The notes below the pieces were generated by a model. That model ran no database searches. It was not told the DNA's origin and saw nothing but the letters and a program-made list of their open reading frames with translations. 64,000 nucleotides of DNA from Endomychus coccineus (Eukaryota > Arthropoda > Insecta > Coleoptera > Endomychidae): assembly GCA_958510875.1 (NCBI GenBank), contig OY294071.1, forward strand, positions 35,866,581-35,930,580, read 5' to 3'. A program made the position numbers and the translations under genes. Positions within the stretch are counted from its first letter, which is position 1. Every line of letters begins with the position of its first letter. Below, piece by piece: positions 11,783-22,660 of this stretch.

Positions 11783-12775
11783 TAGTCGAGTCAAATAAGT
11801 ATTTCATTACGAAAATCGAACGATATGGACCGATTAGGATGAAACAAAGTGCATTCGATTCGGGATGACGTCTAGAAAAAAGCTTACCGGTTAGTTTCTT
11901 GTGCAAATTTGTTATTATTTTTTCAACCGAAAAATTGACCAATTTCCAAAATTTCATCAAAATCCTCAGTTAGGGGTTGTGGAGGTTGTTTTTTTATGTT
12001 AAATGTTTAAAAATTTGTTAAAAGGGGGTCGTTACTAATTTAAATCAAAAACAAAATAAAGTCCTAATTTTTTAATTTTTTAATTTGAAATAAATTCCCG
12101 CTCATCTAAAATTTTTTTCTATCTTCTCTACTCAGTCTTTTTATATTCCACACAGCATCTTTTACATATACTATGGACATATATATAATAAAAACCGGGC
12201 GAGAGTAGCAGGTAGGTATTTTTCTTAAACTATGGAGTCTACACTATACTATAACACAGCATCTATCATATAATAAGATCACTATGGCATCCACCGCTTC
12301 ATAGAGCAGCTGTTTATCTAAACCGGTCCTACGTCCCATCCCCCCAAAAGAAAAACGCGGCAACGTATACGTGGACCACGCTGCTATTGTGATGTAGATA
12401 CATAATAAATGATCACCACGTGTCACTAACTGTTGGATGCTACTGTTGTTCAGATTAGTAAAATTTCTCATTCGTTTTATGTGAAAATTATTTTGTTCTG
12501 TGGTTCAGTGAATATTATCAGAAATATTTTTTTAATAATTCAAATACATATTGTTCAATAAATAAAACATTGCTTAAATAAAGCATTCACGCTGCAAATT
12601 AATGAAACTGTTTTTCGGTTAAAAACATAATAACAAATTTGCACAAAAAACTAACCGGTAAACTTCTTTCTAGAAGTCATCCAGAATCGAATGTACTTTG
12701 TTTCATCAAAATCGATCCATATCGTTCGATTTTCGTAAGTCGGCCTGTTTTAATACCTATTTGACTCGACTAATG
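11783..12775. mobile_element. TIR element, about 990 bp, flanked by TA
   Basis: The arms at about 11786-11945 and 12610-12774 are inverted copies of about 150 bp, ending in GTCGAGTCAAATA on the left and TATTTGACTCGAC on the right. Each end is flanked by TA, as expected of a TA target-site duplication (Tc1/mariner-type target, by inference). The interior is AT-rich. A minus-strand open stretch at 12244-12471 has no recognised homology. Probably a non-autonomous DNA transposon inserted beside the LINE relic that follows. Confidence 0.7.
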
Positions 12776-13660
12776 GGAACATTAACGCTAGCTACTCGCG
12801 CACACGGGTTAAGTCCTAAAACGACGTATTGGACATACAACATTGTGGTGAGACCCATGATTACTCATTTGTCTTTGGTATAGTGGACATAGATAACGCG
12901 TAAAATAGCTGCGGCTGAATTGAACAAGGTACAAAGATTTGGCTGTCTCTATATAACGGGAGCTTGGAATAGACACCAACATTACGATGAAGGAAATAGA
13001 ACCAGCTAACCACATTCCTTCCAAGTACTTCTTCAACACCTTCGAGGTAATTATACAAGATTGAAGAGAGTTGATGGATAACAACATCGAAAACGAACCT
13101 GGCGAAAGGACCAGTTATTTAGACTGATCCGGAACTAGGCAAGAAACTGATGCTGGGCTATACAGTGAGGGAGGAAAGTCTCAACTGAGCATCTTACTAG
13201 AAATACAAATTTCCGTATTTCAAGCAGAGTTGTACGCAATACCTCATTGTGCAAGAGAAAACGACTTGAGGGAAAAGTATAACGCACTAGACAGACAGTC
13301 GCTAAAGCCACTCTTGAACCTCAAAGTGACGTTACGAATAGTATGAGAATGCCCTGAAGGATACACAGCGCTTTAGCAGGACACGAAAAACAAAACGACG
13401 TGAGTCCTAGGACAGTGTGGCATAGAGGGCATAGAATGAGCTCATCAACCTCATAATACAGACCCAGAATCTGTACTAGGAGTGTCAAAATCCGCTGTCC
13501 GAGGATGCATACGGGACTGAATCGAACAACAACAACTAAGAGAACGCGGGAATGAAGATCCTCGCATGCACCACAGGAAAACATTTATTCGAGGACTGAT
13601 TTTGGGCAGTAGAAACTTGTTATCATCCAACAACGGCGAAGTTCTCATAAGAAACAATTG
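12776..13660 (+). pseudogene. I-like LINE relic: RT thumb and RNase H
   Basis: Plus-strand remnants in order: 'LSPKTTYWTYNIVVRPMITH', 'AELNKVQRFGCLYITGA' (the 'RLQRLACLGITGA' block of I-type elements), then an eroded RNase H with 'ISVFQAELYAI' (catalytic Glu context), and a C-terminal stretch 'HHRKTFIRGLILGSRNLL' typical of the tail of these RNase H domains. Many stops. The 5' boundary coincides with the inserted TIR element. Confidence 0.65.
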
Positions 13661-14399
13661 GATCTTCTAAGTTTTCAAAGCGTATAGTCGATTATTATAA
13701 AAACATCAGTTTTGATTTGATTTGAGGGGGTTCAAGTAGGTTTAATTGGAATAGAAAATAAAGAACTATTCTTTCGAGCTGTTGAGTAGACTAAACAAGT
13801 GAGGAAATCGGTTCATGTGAGAAACAAATTCATTTCCCGTAGTTCGCATGATTCCGAAATGTGTCTGAACGAGTTCAAATTGTTCCATAATGTGTTTCCT
13901 GGGAATGAACGTATTAAATTACACAGAAGTAACTTTTCATAGGTTTATTTTCTTTCAGTTGTAGTTAGTGCAGCTCTATCTTGTATATACATTGACTCCG
14001 ACTAAGACAATTAGCAATAAACTGTACACAGAAAACCATAATTTACAGTTTTATTGTCATTCATTTCATTCAACATTCAGGATATTAGATACAAAGTCGA
14101 ATTTTCTTTCAACCTCAATGTTAACGAAAACAAGCTATTTGAATCGGATTTGAAAAGATAATGATTAATATTTCGTGCGAATAAAATATATAGTTTTCAA
14201 CATGAATCACGAGCCATATTCAGTAGTTTTCATGAAGAAAGTTTATTTATAGGTTTGTTTACATATCATCCAAAACAAACCATCCCCGGCAATATAGTAT
14301 TCGAATCCGAAATCTATGCTACAAACATTACCCGTGGGACATACTATAAATTAGGCAAGATAGCTTGATTCCAGTTATACGTCTCCCTTCTCCCACAAT
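13661..14399. other. Non-coding stretch
   Basis: AT-rich. Nothing recognisable seen. Confidence 0.5.
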
Positions 14400-14640
14400 C
14401 CTTGTCCGTGATAGAGAAGATTGGAGCAAGAAACTCTCGCCCTACTACCGTCAGGTGGGCTGTGCCTAAAAAGGCTAAAGGTCACTATCTTGGTGACTCT
14501 AGGCGCATTCTACACGGTTTTTCAGACGGAGGTCTACGCAATATTGACTTGCGCTATGGAAACTATGCAGAAGGCAATCACAAGGCAGGCGAGCTGGCTG
14601 AGGGAAGATCCGCCAAAGGAAATCCCGTAGAAGGATCAAT
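14400..14640 (+). pseudogene. I-like LINE RNase H fragment
   Basis: A short plus-strand fragment reads 'TLGAFYTVFQTEVYAILTCA' followed by METMQKAITRQASWL. This is the region around the second catalytic residue (Glu) of the LINE RNase H, closely related to the RNase H pieces at 8.4 and 24.7 kb. It ends in an AATAATAGC-type A-rich tail that abuts the opposite-strand element. Confidence 0.6.
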
Positions 14641-15430
14641 AATAGCAATAATAGTCTTGATGATCGTCCGAGCTGACACCCTCGTGGGTCAGTTTGTCCG
14701 CTTTCTCATTTCCTTTCCATCCTGAGTGATCCGGGATCCAGGTCAGGTTGAGCCAGTTTCCACCGGCTAGCCTGTTAAGGATCTCCTTGGTATCCCAGAC
14801 GAGTATCGAGGACACAGTCCTTTTCAGTGCGTTGAGTGCCGCTTGACTGTCCGAACAGATCCGGATGGTTTCATTTATCTTACCATAGCCAAGTAGCTTC
14901 TCTGCAAATCTGTAGATGGCAAGCTTCTCGGCTTGGAAGACTATGTTGAGATCCCCCATTCGCAATGAGTACCTATTAATTTATCTAGAGCCGCAAAAGC
15001 CTGCTCCGAGTTTCGCTCATCTTCTAGACCCAGTCGTACACCAAATTTGGCCGTGCTTTGGCGTACGGCGATTTTCTCATTCCTCTCTTGTGGGATGACC
15101 GTCCAATTCCGCCCCCTGAACCACAGGACATTGATTCTGTCGTACAGTTCTAGCCGCAGCTTCTAAGGTTGACCCCTGAAAAGACGACATTGATCTCTTT
15201 AGGGAGCCAATGCAGCTAAGCCTGCAGACCGCCACCATTGCATGATGATTCCTCATCATCAGTGATAGTGGTGGCATGCCGAGCAAGTTCATTAATGCTG
15301 CAGTCGGTGTAATCTTCCTCGTGGATGTAATGCCTATAAGAAAGAACCCCTGCATTCAGTCCAGAAGTTTCTGGGCCGTGACCAGTTCGGTTCTTTTCCA
15401 CCATACGAGATCCGCATGACTAAGTCTTGG
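14636..15430 (-). pseudogene. I-like LINE relic: RT thumb and RNase H
   Basis: Reading leftward: 'ITPTAALMNLLGMPPLSLMM' (thumb block before RNase H), then an RNase H with 'IVFQAEKLAIYRFAEKLL', 'IRICSDSQAALNAL' (catalytic Asp), 'WIPDHSGWKGNEKADKL' (the H..G..GNE.AD motif). The first RNase H Asp region is broken by frameshift. It lies tail-to-tail against the plus-strand fragment ending at about 14640. Sequence differs enough from the 8.3-kb copy to be another family. Confidence 0.8.
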
Positions 15431-16254
15431 GAGGATAATACCAAGTAGATCCACATCAGCTGCTTAGACCCCAAGCATCATTCCATACCAATTCCTCAAT
15501 CACATTGCCAAAAGGTTATCAGAGCATTTTGGCACCTAGGCAACTTCCTAACGAAATCCAAAATATCACTCCATATAAATTTCGCGCATGTGAGGCTATG
15601 AATATACGAGCATAACAGTAGCTGTAAGAGATATAACCAATGATTGATTGTCATCGCCGGTATTAGGAAACATAAGAAAGAATTTCAATCAGAATACTTT
15701 TCACTGAAGAATTTGTGAAAATTTAGATTATTCTCTGTCATCTCAACCAATCATCAGAGGATATTATGGAAGCGCAATGCAATCATATTTATCTTTCTAG
15801 ATGTTACAAGATTAAATATACTAATATGGAGGAAGTGTTTGGTATAATAATTGAGAATGAAATTGACAGCTGAATTATCACAAATTTGATATTGAACTGG
15901 AAAGTAGAGTTAATTTGTATACTAAACCTACGAGTGTTCAAGATTATCACTGCTCCCTAACTTTCAATCGATATTGGAAACGATAGAGAACATATTAATC
16001 AGTAAGGACTACTAAAAGTACCTAGATGTATGTAAATTATTTCCAAATTTTGTAGTGATCGTGATAAGTAAATAAAAGCTTCCAGACATGAGCCTGACAA
16101 GTTGATTAGTTTCCAACTACTTTGTATTTATACTTTTCCGGTAAATTATAATTCTAGCATCAGTCAACCTCATTAATTTGGGAAACGCATGACGCATTCC
16201 GGCGTCGATTTCTATCATGAATATACCTAATTAGATAGTTTGAAGAAAAATGAA
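15431..16254. other. Non-coding stretch
   Basis: AT-rich, no gene or repeat recognised. Confidence 0.5.
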
Positions 16255-17040
16255 ACTCACATTTTTCAAATACCTATGCTCATTCCACAATAATAATTAG
16301 AAATTACGGAAACAACTTTCTACCTTCGTTGAGTTTGGTCTGTTCCAACTGTGAAAAGACAATAACACTAAAAGTACGAAATAATCACCATTATCCACTA
16401 AAAATACTATTATAGTATAAGAGACCTTTAGGCTATCAAGTAGCCATCATCAGAGTAAACTAAATTAGAAAACAAAAAATCCTTTTCAAATACTATCTGG
16501 GGTTAATAAGTTAATAATGCAAACAAGATGCTGCCCTCAGCTGGAGCTGAACCTGAATTTAATGAATAGCTTTTTTGTTTATGCATTTCCATCCCTTCTA
16601 AATATCAGTCCAAGCTGTGTTTTGAAAGTGATATACTTTCTTGAGAAATGGTGTCACGTATATTTAAAATATGTTCTGCCAATGCTGATTATTCACTATT
16701 ATTGTTCTTTGTATGGGCAACATGGTCTTCATAACGAGTTAAAGTGTATAAACGAATTAGCAAAAAAGCAATTTTTAAATTCATTTTTATCTCCAGCTGA
16801 AGGTAACCCCTTGTTTGCATTATTATCTCCAAATAGTATTTGAACAGGTACATTTTGCTTTCAAATTCAGTTTTCTATGATTATGGCTCTTGGTAGCTGA
16901 AAAGTCCTTAGTATTTGAATAATATTTTTAGTGGATAAGGGTAATTATTTCGTACTTATTACGATCATCGTAGTTGTTTCCGTAATTTTCGATCATCATT
17001 GTGGAATGAGAATAGGGATTTAAAAATTATTATCATACAG
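16255..17040. mobile_element. Foldback element of the GGCTAC/GTAGCC hairpin family
   Basis: The left part (about 16290-16590) and right part (about 16785-17035) are inverted relatives. Shared landmarks: GGAAACAACTTT, ATAATCACC-TTATCCACTAAAAAT, CAAGTAGCCATCATCAGAG and CCTTTTCAAATACTAT. The unit repeats at 19.85-20.08, 39.75-40.00 and 47.05-47.34 kb. Non-coding, although a 108-codon open frame crosses the spacer. Confidence 0.75.
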
Positions 17041-17250
17041 ATTGGAGTATTCACAAGTGTTAGAATATAACTGCATGTGTCCCCTATTTTCACGAGATGA
17101 TGAACACCTACAATGATAGACATTGGATATTATTAGCAGCGAGAGGACAGGAGAGAGTAACGTCGAGTATCATGATATTGTATCACCCGTATTCACACAT
17201 GATTCCAGAAAAGTTTTTATGACAATGTTCATCACCGGACTAATCTAAGG

Positions 17251-17612
17251 AACTTGACCGCTATAAACTTGTATTCAATCAATTTACAAAATGTCAAAAT
17301 TGTAGGAAGACATTCTCGGAAGAGAAAAACTTCCCACAATTAAAAGTTAGATTTTAACCTTCAACCTGCGGTTTTGAGAGTTCTGACGACACTACAAAGT
17401 CTTCAGTTATATAATTTTGCTATAAATTCCATAACGGACAATTTTACTCCCAAGAGTTTTATGTGCGAACGTTTCCTTGGGACATAAAAAATAAAAACTA
17501 ACTCTTCCCTAAATCCAAGATAACGACCAAGACGCAACCTCGTGAATCTTTAAAATGTGGTTTCAAGCTCAGAACGTGCATGCAATTAAACCCTCCAAGT
17601 TTCAAAGATGAA
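17251..17612 (+). repeat. Direct repeat copy 1 (about 355 bp)
   Basis: Same order of landmarks as 18831-19187: ATAAA.TTGTATTCAA, AAAGTTAGATTTT, TCAACCTGCGGTTTTG/TTAACCCGCGGTTTTG, CCTTGGGA.AT.AA, AAGATAACG.CCAAGACGCA and ATGCATGCAA. The pair is about 1.58 kb apart in the same orientation. It could be LTR-like termini or a segmental duplication; no TG...CA ends were fixed. Confidence 0.7.
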
Positions 17613-18004
17613 TAAATTCCAATTTTCCCATTATTTACTATAATTAATGATTTACATTTATTCGCCTTGTTCAATGAAATGTATTTTGCTTCGCTCAGCC
17701 CAACTGAACATTGCCAATAACCAGCTCGGAGATATAAAATAGGAATACAAGCTCACATTAGATTCATACAACGATGGATCTGTCATTTAATAATTGACCA
17801 AGTATACTTATGATTGCGAAAGAGAATCTGAGCAAACATTATTCTTGAATATGACACTACTATGCATCACATGATGTATGCAAGAGAAAATCTCAGTCAA
17901 TAACTAGCTCGGATATATAAAATGGGAATACAAGGCAAGTACATTATTAAATCGTATTGTTACTTGATGAGGCCTTTCTAGTTCAGGATCGATCAGTAAC
18001 ATCA

Positions 18005-18070
18005 CAAACTTATCGTTCCAGACAGCTGCTTCTCTCTTCTCATAGAGCTCAGCACTGAAGGATCTCCATT
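18005..18070 (-). ncRNA. Hammerhead ribozyme relic
   Basis: Minus strand: GTGCTGA, GCTC, TATGAGAA, GAGA, GAAGC, AGCTGTC, TGGAAC. Stem III and the 3' strand of stem I are intact. The CTGATGA box has become GTGCTGA and GAAA is altered. Inactive by inference. Confidence 0.6.
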
Positions 18071-18363
18071 GAAGGTTTCATAACCAGCCTTCCACGTGAT
18101 TAACAAACCAAAAAATGTCACGCCACCAATGAATAGATATTTCACTAAGAAATCAAGCAATGTACTACATTGACAGATTCCTCGAACTTTACAAAAGTTA
18201 CGGAAATTGTGGGACTACTTGAGTGCGCCAGATGGCGACGCCAAACTAACACAATATAAGAGAATTAGAAACAAATGAATATTATACTCATTTATCTCAT
18301 GTTGCTTTGGCCAGATAACAATGATAAGGTTTTATAGTCCAGATCGATCAGTAACGTAACAGA

Positions 18364-18424
18364 CTTATAATTGATGACTGATGAGCTCTATGAGAAGAGC
18401 GAAACAGCTGTCTGGAACTATAAG
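18364..18424 (+). ncRNA. Hammerhead ribozyme with intact catalytic core
   Basis: CTGATGA (18378-18384), stem II GCTC/GAGC (18385-18388 and 18397-18400) with loop TATGAGAA, GAAA (18401-18404), palindromic stem III ACAGCTGT, and cleavage triplet GTC (18410-18412). All conserved core bases of a hammerhead are present. The 3' strand of inner stem I is TGGAAC (18413-18418), but the 5' strand is replaced by TGATGA at the junction with the minus-orientation unit. Only the outer helix CTTATA/TATAAG (18364-18369 with 18419-18424) remains. Confidence 0.8.
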
Positions 18425-18830
18425 ATTGTGACGTTAGTGATTTATCTGGACTAGAAAGATCTTATCATTGTTACCTGGCAAAAGCCAACATGAAATACAA
18501 GAGCATATTCATATATTCATTTATTTCTAATTCTCTTATATATTGTTACTTGGTTTGAATTGTAATGTACCTACGTATCACCCTTGCATTGAATTATATC
18601 TAAAACTCTAAAAACCATTAATTTATAAGTAAACTATATAAAATATATAAGTATTATTATATTTACTGACGTAAGCAATTCTATTATTATATTCTAGCGG
18701 ATAATGCACGAAAGGTAAAATTTCAGTTCACTTTGAAACTCTAACCGCACCCATGTCGAAATTTCGAACTGCATTAAGGCTAAAGTAAAAGGGTCAGATT
18801 AATGACCGAGAGCTATTTTTGAAGGTAATT

Positions 18831-19187
18831 AGTTGCGATATAAATTTGTATTCAACCAATTTAAGAAACGGCGGAGCTGTAGCGATTTAATCGCCAAAGA
18901 GGAAAACCAACCCCGATATAAAGTTAGATTTTGACTTTTAACCCGCGGTTTTGGGAGTTATCATAATACGACGAAGTCGGCTGATATTTCATTTTGTTAA
19001 TAATTTTATAACGAACAACTTCATCTGTGAGAGTTTCTCTGTTCATGCATTTCCTTGGGAGATGAAGAATAAAAACAAACTGATCCCTAATTTCAAGATA
19101 ACGGCCAAGACGCAGCTCCGTGTAGCTTCAAAAACTGGATTTAAGCTCGGAGAATGCATGCAAACAAAGTCTCAAAGTTTCATTGAT
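18831..19187 (+). repeat. Direct repeat copy 2 (about 355 bp)
   Basis: Second copy of the repeat at 17251-17612, same orientation, clearly diverged by substitutions and small indels. The open frame running through 18951-19202 follows the repeat and has no recognisable content. Confidence 0.7.
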
Positions 19188-19289
19188 ATCGGATTTTTTT
19201 AAATATTTGCTTCATTTGTACTTTAAATGAGTTATCGTGATTCCGTAGCGAGACAGTTTCCTTGAATCTGAGAGCTGTGATCGTCAGCT

Positions 19290-19610
19290 GTTACATAATA
19301 CACTATGAAAGACTTCACACTGTGCATATACTATAATACTATATATAAGAAATAATCACAAAAAATCGATGGTAGAAGCCGTTACTTTATGGTAATTTAT
19401 CATTATGATTAAATGAAAGAACAATTACTTTGTTTCTATACCACTTTTAATAATAACACCGAAGTGCAATTATCAAACAGATACAAAATTATTTATTATC
19501 ATTTGTATCTGTTTGATAATGGAATATCGGTGCCGTTTTCATGTTCTTATTGATAGTGGAATGAAAACAAAGTAATTTTCTTTCATTTAATCATAGAAAT
19601 TGATCGAATA
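19290..19610. mobile_element. Foldback element centred near 19485
   Basis: AATTATCAAACAGATACAAA is followed by its inverse TTTGTATCTGTTTGATAAT around the centre. The arms continue out to ATGATTAAATGAAAGA on the left and TCTTTCATTTAATCAT on the right. Half-copies occur at 50.62-50.75 kb, and the outer landmark GATGGTAGAAGCCGTTAC also starts the 166-bp satellite at 1.96 kb. Confidence 0.7.
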
Positions 19611-20085
19611 CAAATTTATAGCTGCTATGTTTGTCGCGTGATGAAGATTGTTATAATAACCCTTCTGGAATCATATGTGAATACGGGTGATACAATATCC
19701 TGATACTCGATGTTACTCTCTCCTGTCCCCTCGCTACTTATAATACCCAATGTCTATCATTGCAGGTGTTCACCATTTTTCCTCTCGTTTGCTCTCGTGA
19801 AAATAGGGGAAACATGCGGTTATATTCTAACACTTGTGAATACTTGTATCTGATGGTTTTTGGTTTCCAATCTGTATAATAATAATTTTCAAATCCCTAT
19901 TCTCATTCCACAATAATAATCGAAAATTACGGAAACAACTTTGATGATACTAATAAGTACGAAATAATCATCACTAAAAATACTGTTATAGTACTGAGTA
20001 CCTTCCGACTATCAAGTAGCCATCATTAGAGTAAACTTAATTATAAATCAAAACGTGCCTGTTACCTAGTATTTGAACAGGCACA

Positions 20086-20415
20086 TTTTGATTCATAGTG
20101 AAGTTCACTCTGATGATTACTTTGGTAGTCGAAAGGTCCTCAATACTTCAGCAACACATTTGGAAAACAAAGAGCTTTTCGGTACATAGTATAAAGAAAT
20201 TTTTAACGTAAATTGAAGTCTTCCATCGATTTTATACACTGTGACACTCTGTATACTTGAATGTTTAAAATAACTGTAATTCGCAACCACATGTCATGAG
20301 CCGAATACACAAGAGATGCAATCTATTAACACATAAATGAAAGCCTCACTGCAAGCTTCTGATTTATACTCAGGATCCGCTTTCTGAGTAAGATTATAAC
20401 CAGATATGCGCTTAC
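20086..20415. other. Intronic non-coding sequence
   Basis: No coding frame seen. It lies directly downstream of the FN3 exon donor site on the minus strand, so it should be intron. Confidence 0.5.
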
Positions 20416-20539
20416 CGCGTATGAATGATGTAGTGAGTGACATGGCTATGATGAGTGTCTTGCGATGGCGCCCATGACAGGTTGACGGAGCGTGAGGTGA
20501 AGCTGACTATGAGAGGACGACCTGAAGGTTCTGGAACAT
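20416..20539 (-). CDS. Exon of an Ig/FN3 cell-surface protein: first half of an FN3 domain
   Basis: A 124-bp internal exon. The acceptor TTACAG ends at 20540 and the donor is GTAAGC from 20415. It enters in phase 1 and leaves in phase 2. It encodes D-V-P-E-P-S-G-R-P followed by 'SFTSRSVNLSWAPSQD' and HYIIHTR. This has the conserved Trp of FN3 strand B (LSWAP) and the Tyr of strand C (HYIIH), so it covers roughly strands A to C. The phase and the Pro-rich opening fit directly onto the end of the Ig exon at 35066-35374 (...RLIVQ then DVPEP), as in neuronal Ig/FN3 adhesion receptors. Which receptor cannot be fixed from 41 residues. The rest of the domain lies in an exon not found in the window. 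Confidence 0.8.
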
Positions 20540-21239
20540 CTGTAACGGAAATGCCATTAAAAGGTGTATGAATATAAAGAATAGGCCACTTTAACACACT
20601 TGACCTGGGTACGTAATGATACCAGCCATGCTCTCAAAGTTCCTCACATTTGATATGACGAAGGAAATAAAAAGAACTCAAAGGAAATTTAAATACTTAT
20701 ATTCATATCTTACAATATTTCTCCGAAGATAATTCTCATTGCGTACCAAACACAGAAATGGCAAGACGTTATCATTAACATGCATTTAATCTTGATTTTT
20801 TCATTTGGTGAGATGGTGAAGGATTATATAGTACAGGCTGAATCTTTGAGGCCCAATCAGGGATGTTAAATCGTGATAATACAACTTGGGACAGCACATG
20901 ATCCAATTTGAAAGTGGCTATTTACATTCACTTTCCAGTCAACGCTACTCAACGGCATTTTTTTCTTTCACGGTCATTCATTATAATGTATTCATGATCG
21001 CAATATAATCTATTCCAACTTAGTTTTGATTGTAAAATACAGTGGTATTTACATGTGATGGACTATTAAACGTTGCCGTGAACTATTAAACATACAGCTT
21101 CGAAACGTTGATCATTTATATCAGTGGGGTATCAGTCTCTTGAAACATTTTCGGACGTGCAGTATTGCCGCTTTTATCAGAAAAAAGCAGATTATGTAAT
21201 TTTAACTCCAAGTCATAATCAACCAATGGTCCAAAAATA

Positions 21240-22340
21240 ATTTTACTTCGGTCGCTTAGTCTAGTCTGGTAGGAAGAAGTTCGGCAGGTCCCACGCTTGA
21301 CAGTGAATGAGTGACTAGCTTGAGCTCAACTAATCCACCTCCCTGATTTCATAGGGAAGTTGTACCTGACATCATCATATTAGGAATTGTGGGATCCACC
21401 TTCCTCAATGAGGTGCAAACTCTACTAGATTATCAGATCCCCATTTCAAAATCGATCTCCATCAATTTCGTCAACATGTCTCTCTCTCGCTCCTCTGGCT
21501 TCATTGGGAGGTATAAGGACACTGGATGACAAAGTGGTATGAAGTGTACCATCATATGCAAAGCAGTGAATGGGAGGTGGTCACTTCAACAGATCGTTGA
21601 TTCGGAGTATAAACAAAGTTGGTTCCAAGACATATCCCTGTGGAACACCAGCATTTCATGAAGTAATCTATCTGAGAGAAAGCTCGATAGTAAGCGACAA
21701 TGTTGAGGCAGCAAACCAAATGACGGAAGTTTCGCAAGAAGGCTTTCATGCTAGACTCGGTCAAATGCTTGGGAGATGATATCCAATACTACAGCTAGAG
21801 ATTTTCCATATTGGTCAATAAATTTCTGAAATACTTGTGTTATGTAGGCAAGCAGGTCTCCTGTTGATCTCTGCTGACGAAAGCCATGTTACCGGTTTGG
21901 AGCTCTCTTAGTATCGGATGAGCTCGGTGTTGTTTGTTCTCTCAATCACTTCAAAGATCAAAGATAATAGAGCAATGGTTCTATGATTATTAAAGAGAGC
22001 CTTCTTTCATTTTCAATTGATTAAACAACCTGCAGAAAACTGGTGTTAATACGGGCGCGCATTCATTGAGAATGACAGGTGGTTCTTAGCCTTTTTATTC
22101 ATTGAGATCAAGCAGAATGCCCTTAATTGAACCCTGACGAAATACAATATATATGACTATCGATGGCAGCAATAATAGGAGAGTCTTTCCCATGTGGATC
22201 AAAAGAGGAATTTGCTGCAAACATTCCAGCAAACAGGTTTTCTTTTTCTTGTGGTATAGTAGGCGTTGCATCACCTTTTGTTCGGGGAGGGAATAAACTG
22301 GAAGTAAAATTTCTTCTGCTTTGGCGAAATTCGATAAGCT
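21240..22340 (-). pseudogene. X1 LINE relic (minus strand)
   Basis: Reading leftward: 'VIYIVFRQGSIKGILLDLNE' (region before RT, matching the X1 copy at 32.1 kb), then fingers, 'QQRSTGDLLAYITQVFQKFI', 'QYGKSLAVVLDIISQAFDRV' (motif A), LPSFGLLPQHCRLLSSFLS and fragments of motif B. The C-terminal block reaches the S-F-I-V / GRTS tail near 21250. Frameshifts and stops are numerous, and the segment between motif C and the tail is largely deleted. Confidence 0.8.
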
Positions 22341-22384
22341 TTGATCTTATTCTGGCACGACAAATCGTTAATTACCAGTGAAGA

Positions 22385-22660
22385 ACAAGGTTAAAACTGC
22401 TGACACAGATACTAACAGGACTAGCGGGGCTTAACTTCCACCTCCACAAAATGAATCTGAGCAATTCAAAATTCTGAAGGTGGTGCAAACGAAAAAACGA
22501 AACGACAATGCACATTATGTGTCTTGGATATACGTCCACCTCAGAGCTTGATGAACAGTGTTGAGTGGGAATCGCTCTATTAGGTGATATGAGACGCCTA
22601 GAGCCTCGGCCTAGGAGTGAAGGGACCGATTTCCCCTACATTAATAATGACAATAATAAT
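22385..22660 (+). pseudogene. I-like LINE 3' tail fragment
   Basis: Plus frame 'LTGLAGLNFHLHKMNLSN', then 'RWCKRKNETTMHIMCLGYTS' and VGIALLG. This is the zinc-knuckle-like C-terminal block 'LTGH..L..HL..M.L...P.CR.C...EET..HILC.CPAL...R...LG' that follows RNase H in I-type LINEs. It ends in an AATAATGACAATAATAATA tail. Confidence 0.6.

Larger units (their letters stand above)
17990..18490. repeat. Hammerhead repeat unit: minus array joined to plus array
   Basis: A complete minus-orientation unit (about 18005-18369) runs into the plus-orientation ribozyme at 18378. The body has the family landmarks in minus orientation (TAAGAGAATTAG, CCAGATAACAATGATAAG, GATCGATCAGTAAC). The plus side continues with GATTTATCTGGACTAGA, TTATCATTGTTACCTGG and AATTCTCTTATA to about 18560. 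Confidence 0.8.
16830..20085. repeat. Large inverted repeat (arms about 450 bp, spacer about 2.3 kb)
   Basis: The left arm 16830-17290 and right arm 19600-20085 are inverted copies. Both contain, in mirror order, TTGTATTCAATC-type sequence, GGGTGATACAATAT, CACAAGTGTTAGAATATAAC, GGAATGAGAATAGGGATT, the GTAGTTGTTTCCGTAATTTTC block and the foldback hairpin. The spacer holds a direct repeat pair and a hammerhead pair, so the structure is a nest of several elements. Confidence 0.75.

Noticed and set aside
18951..19202. 83-codon plus-strand frame as a gene
   Set aside because: It lies in a direct repeat whose other copy (17.3-17.6 kb) does not keep the frame open.
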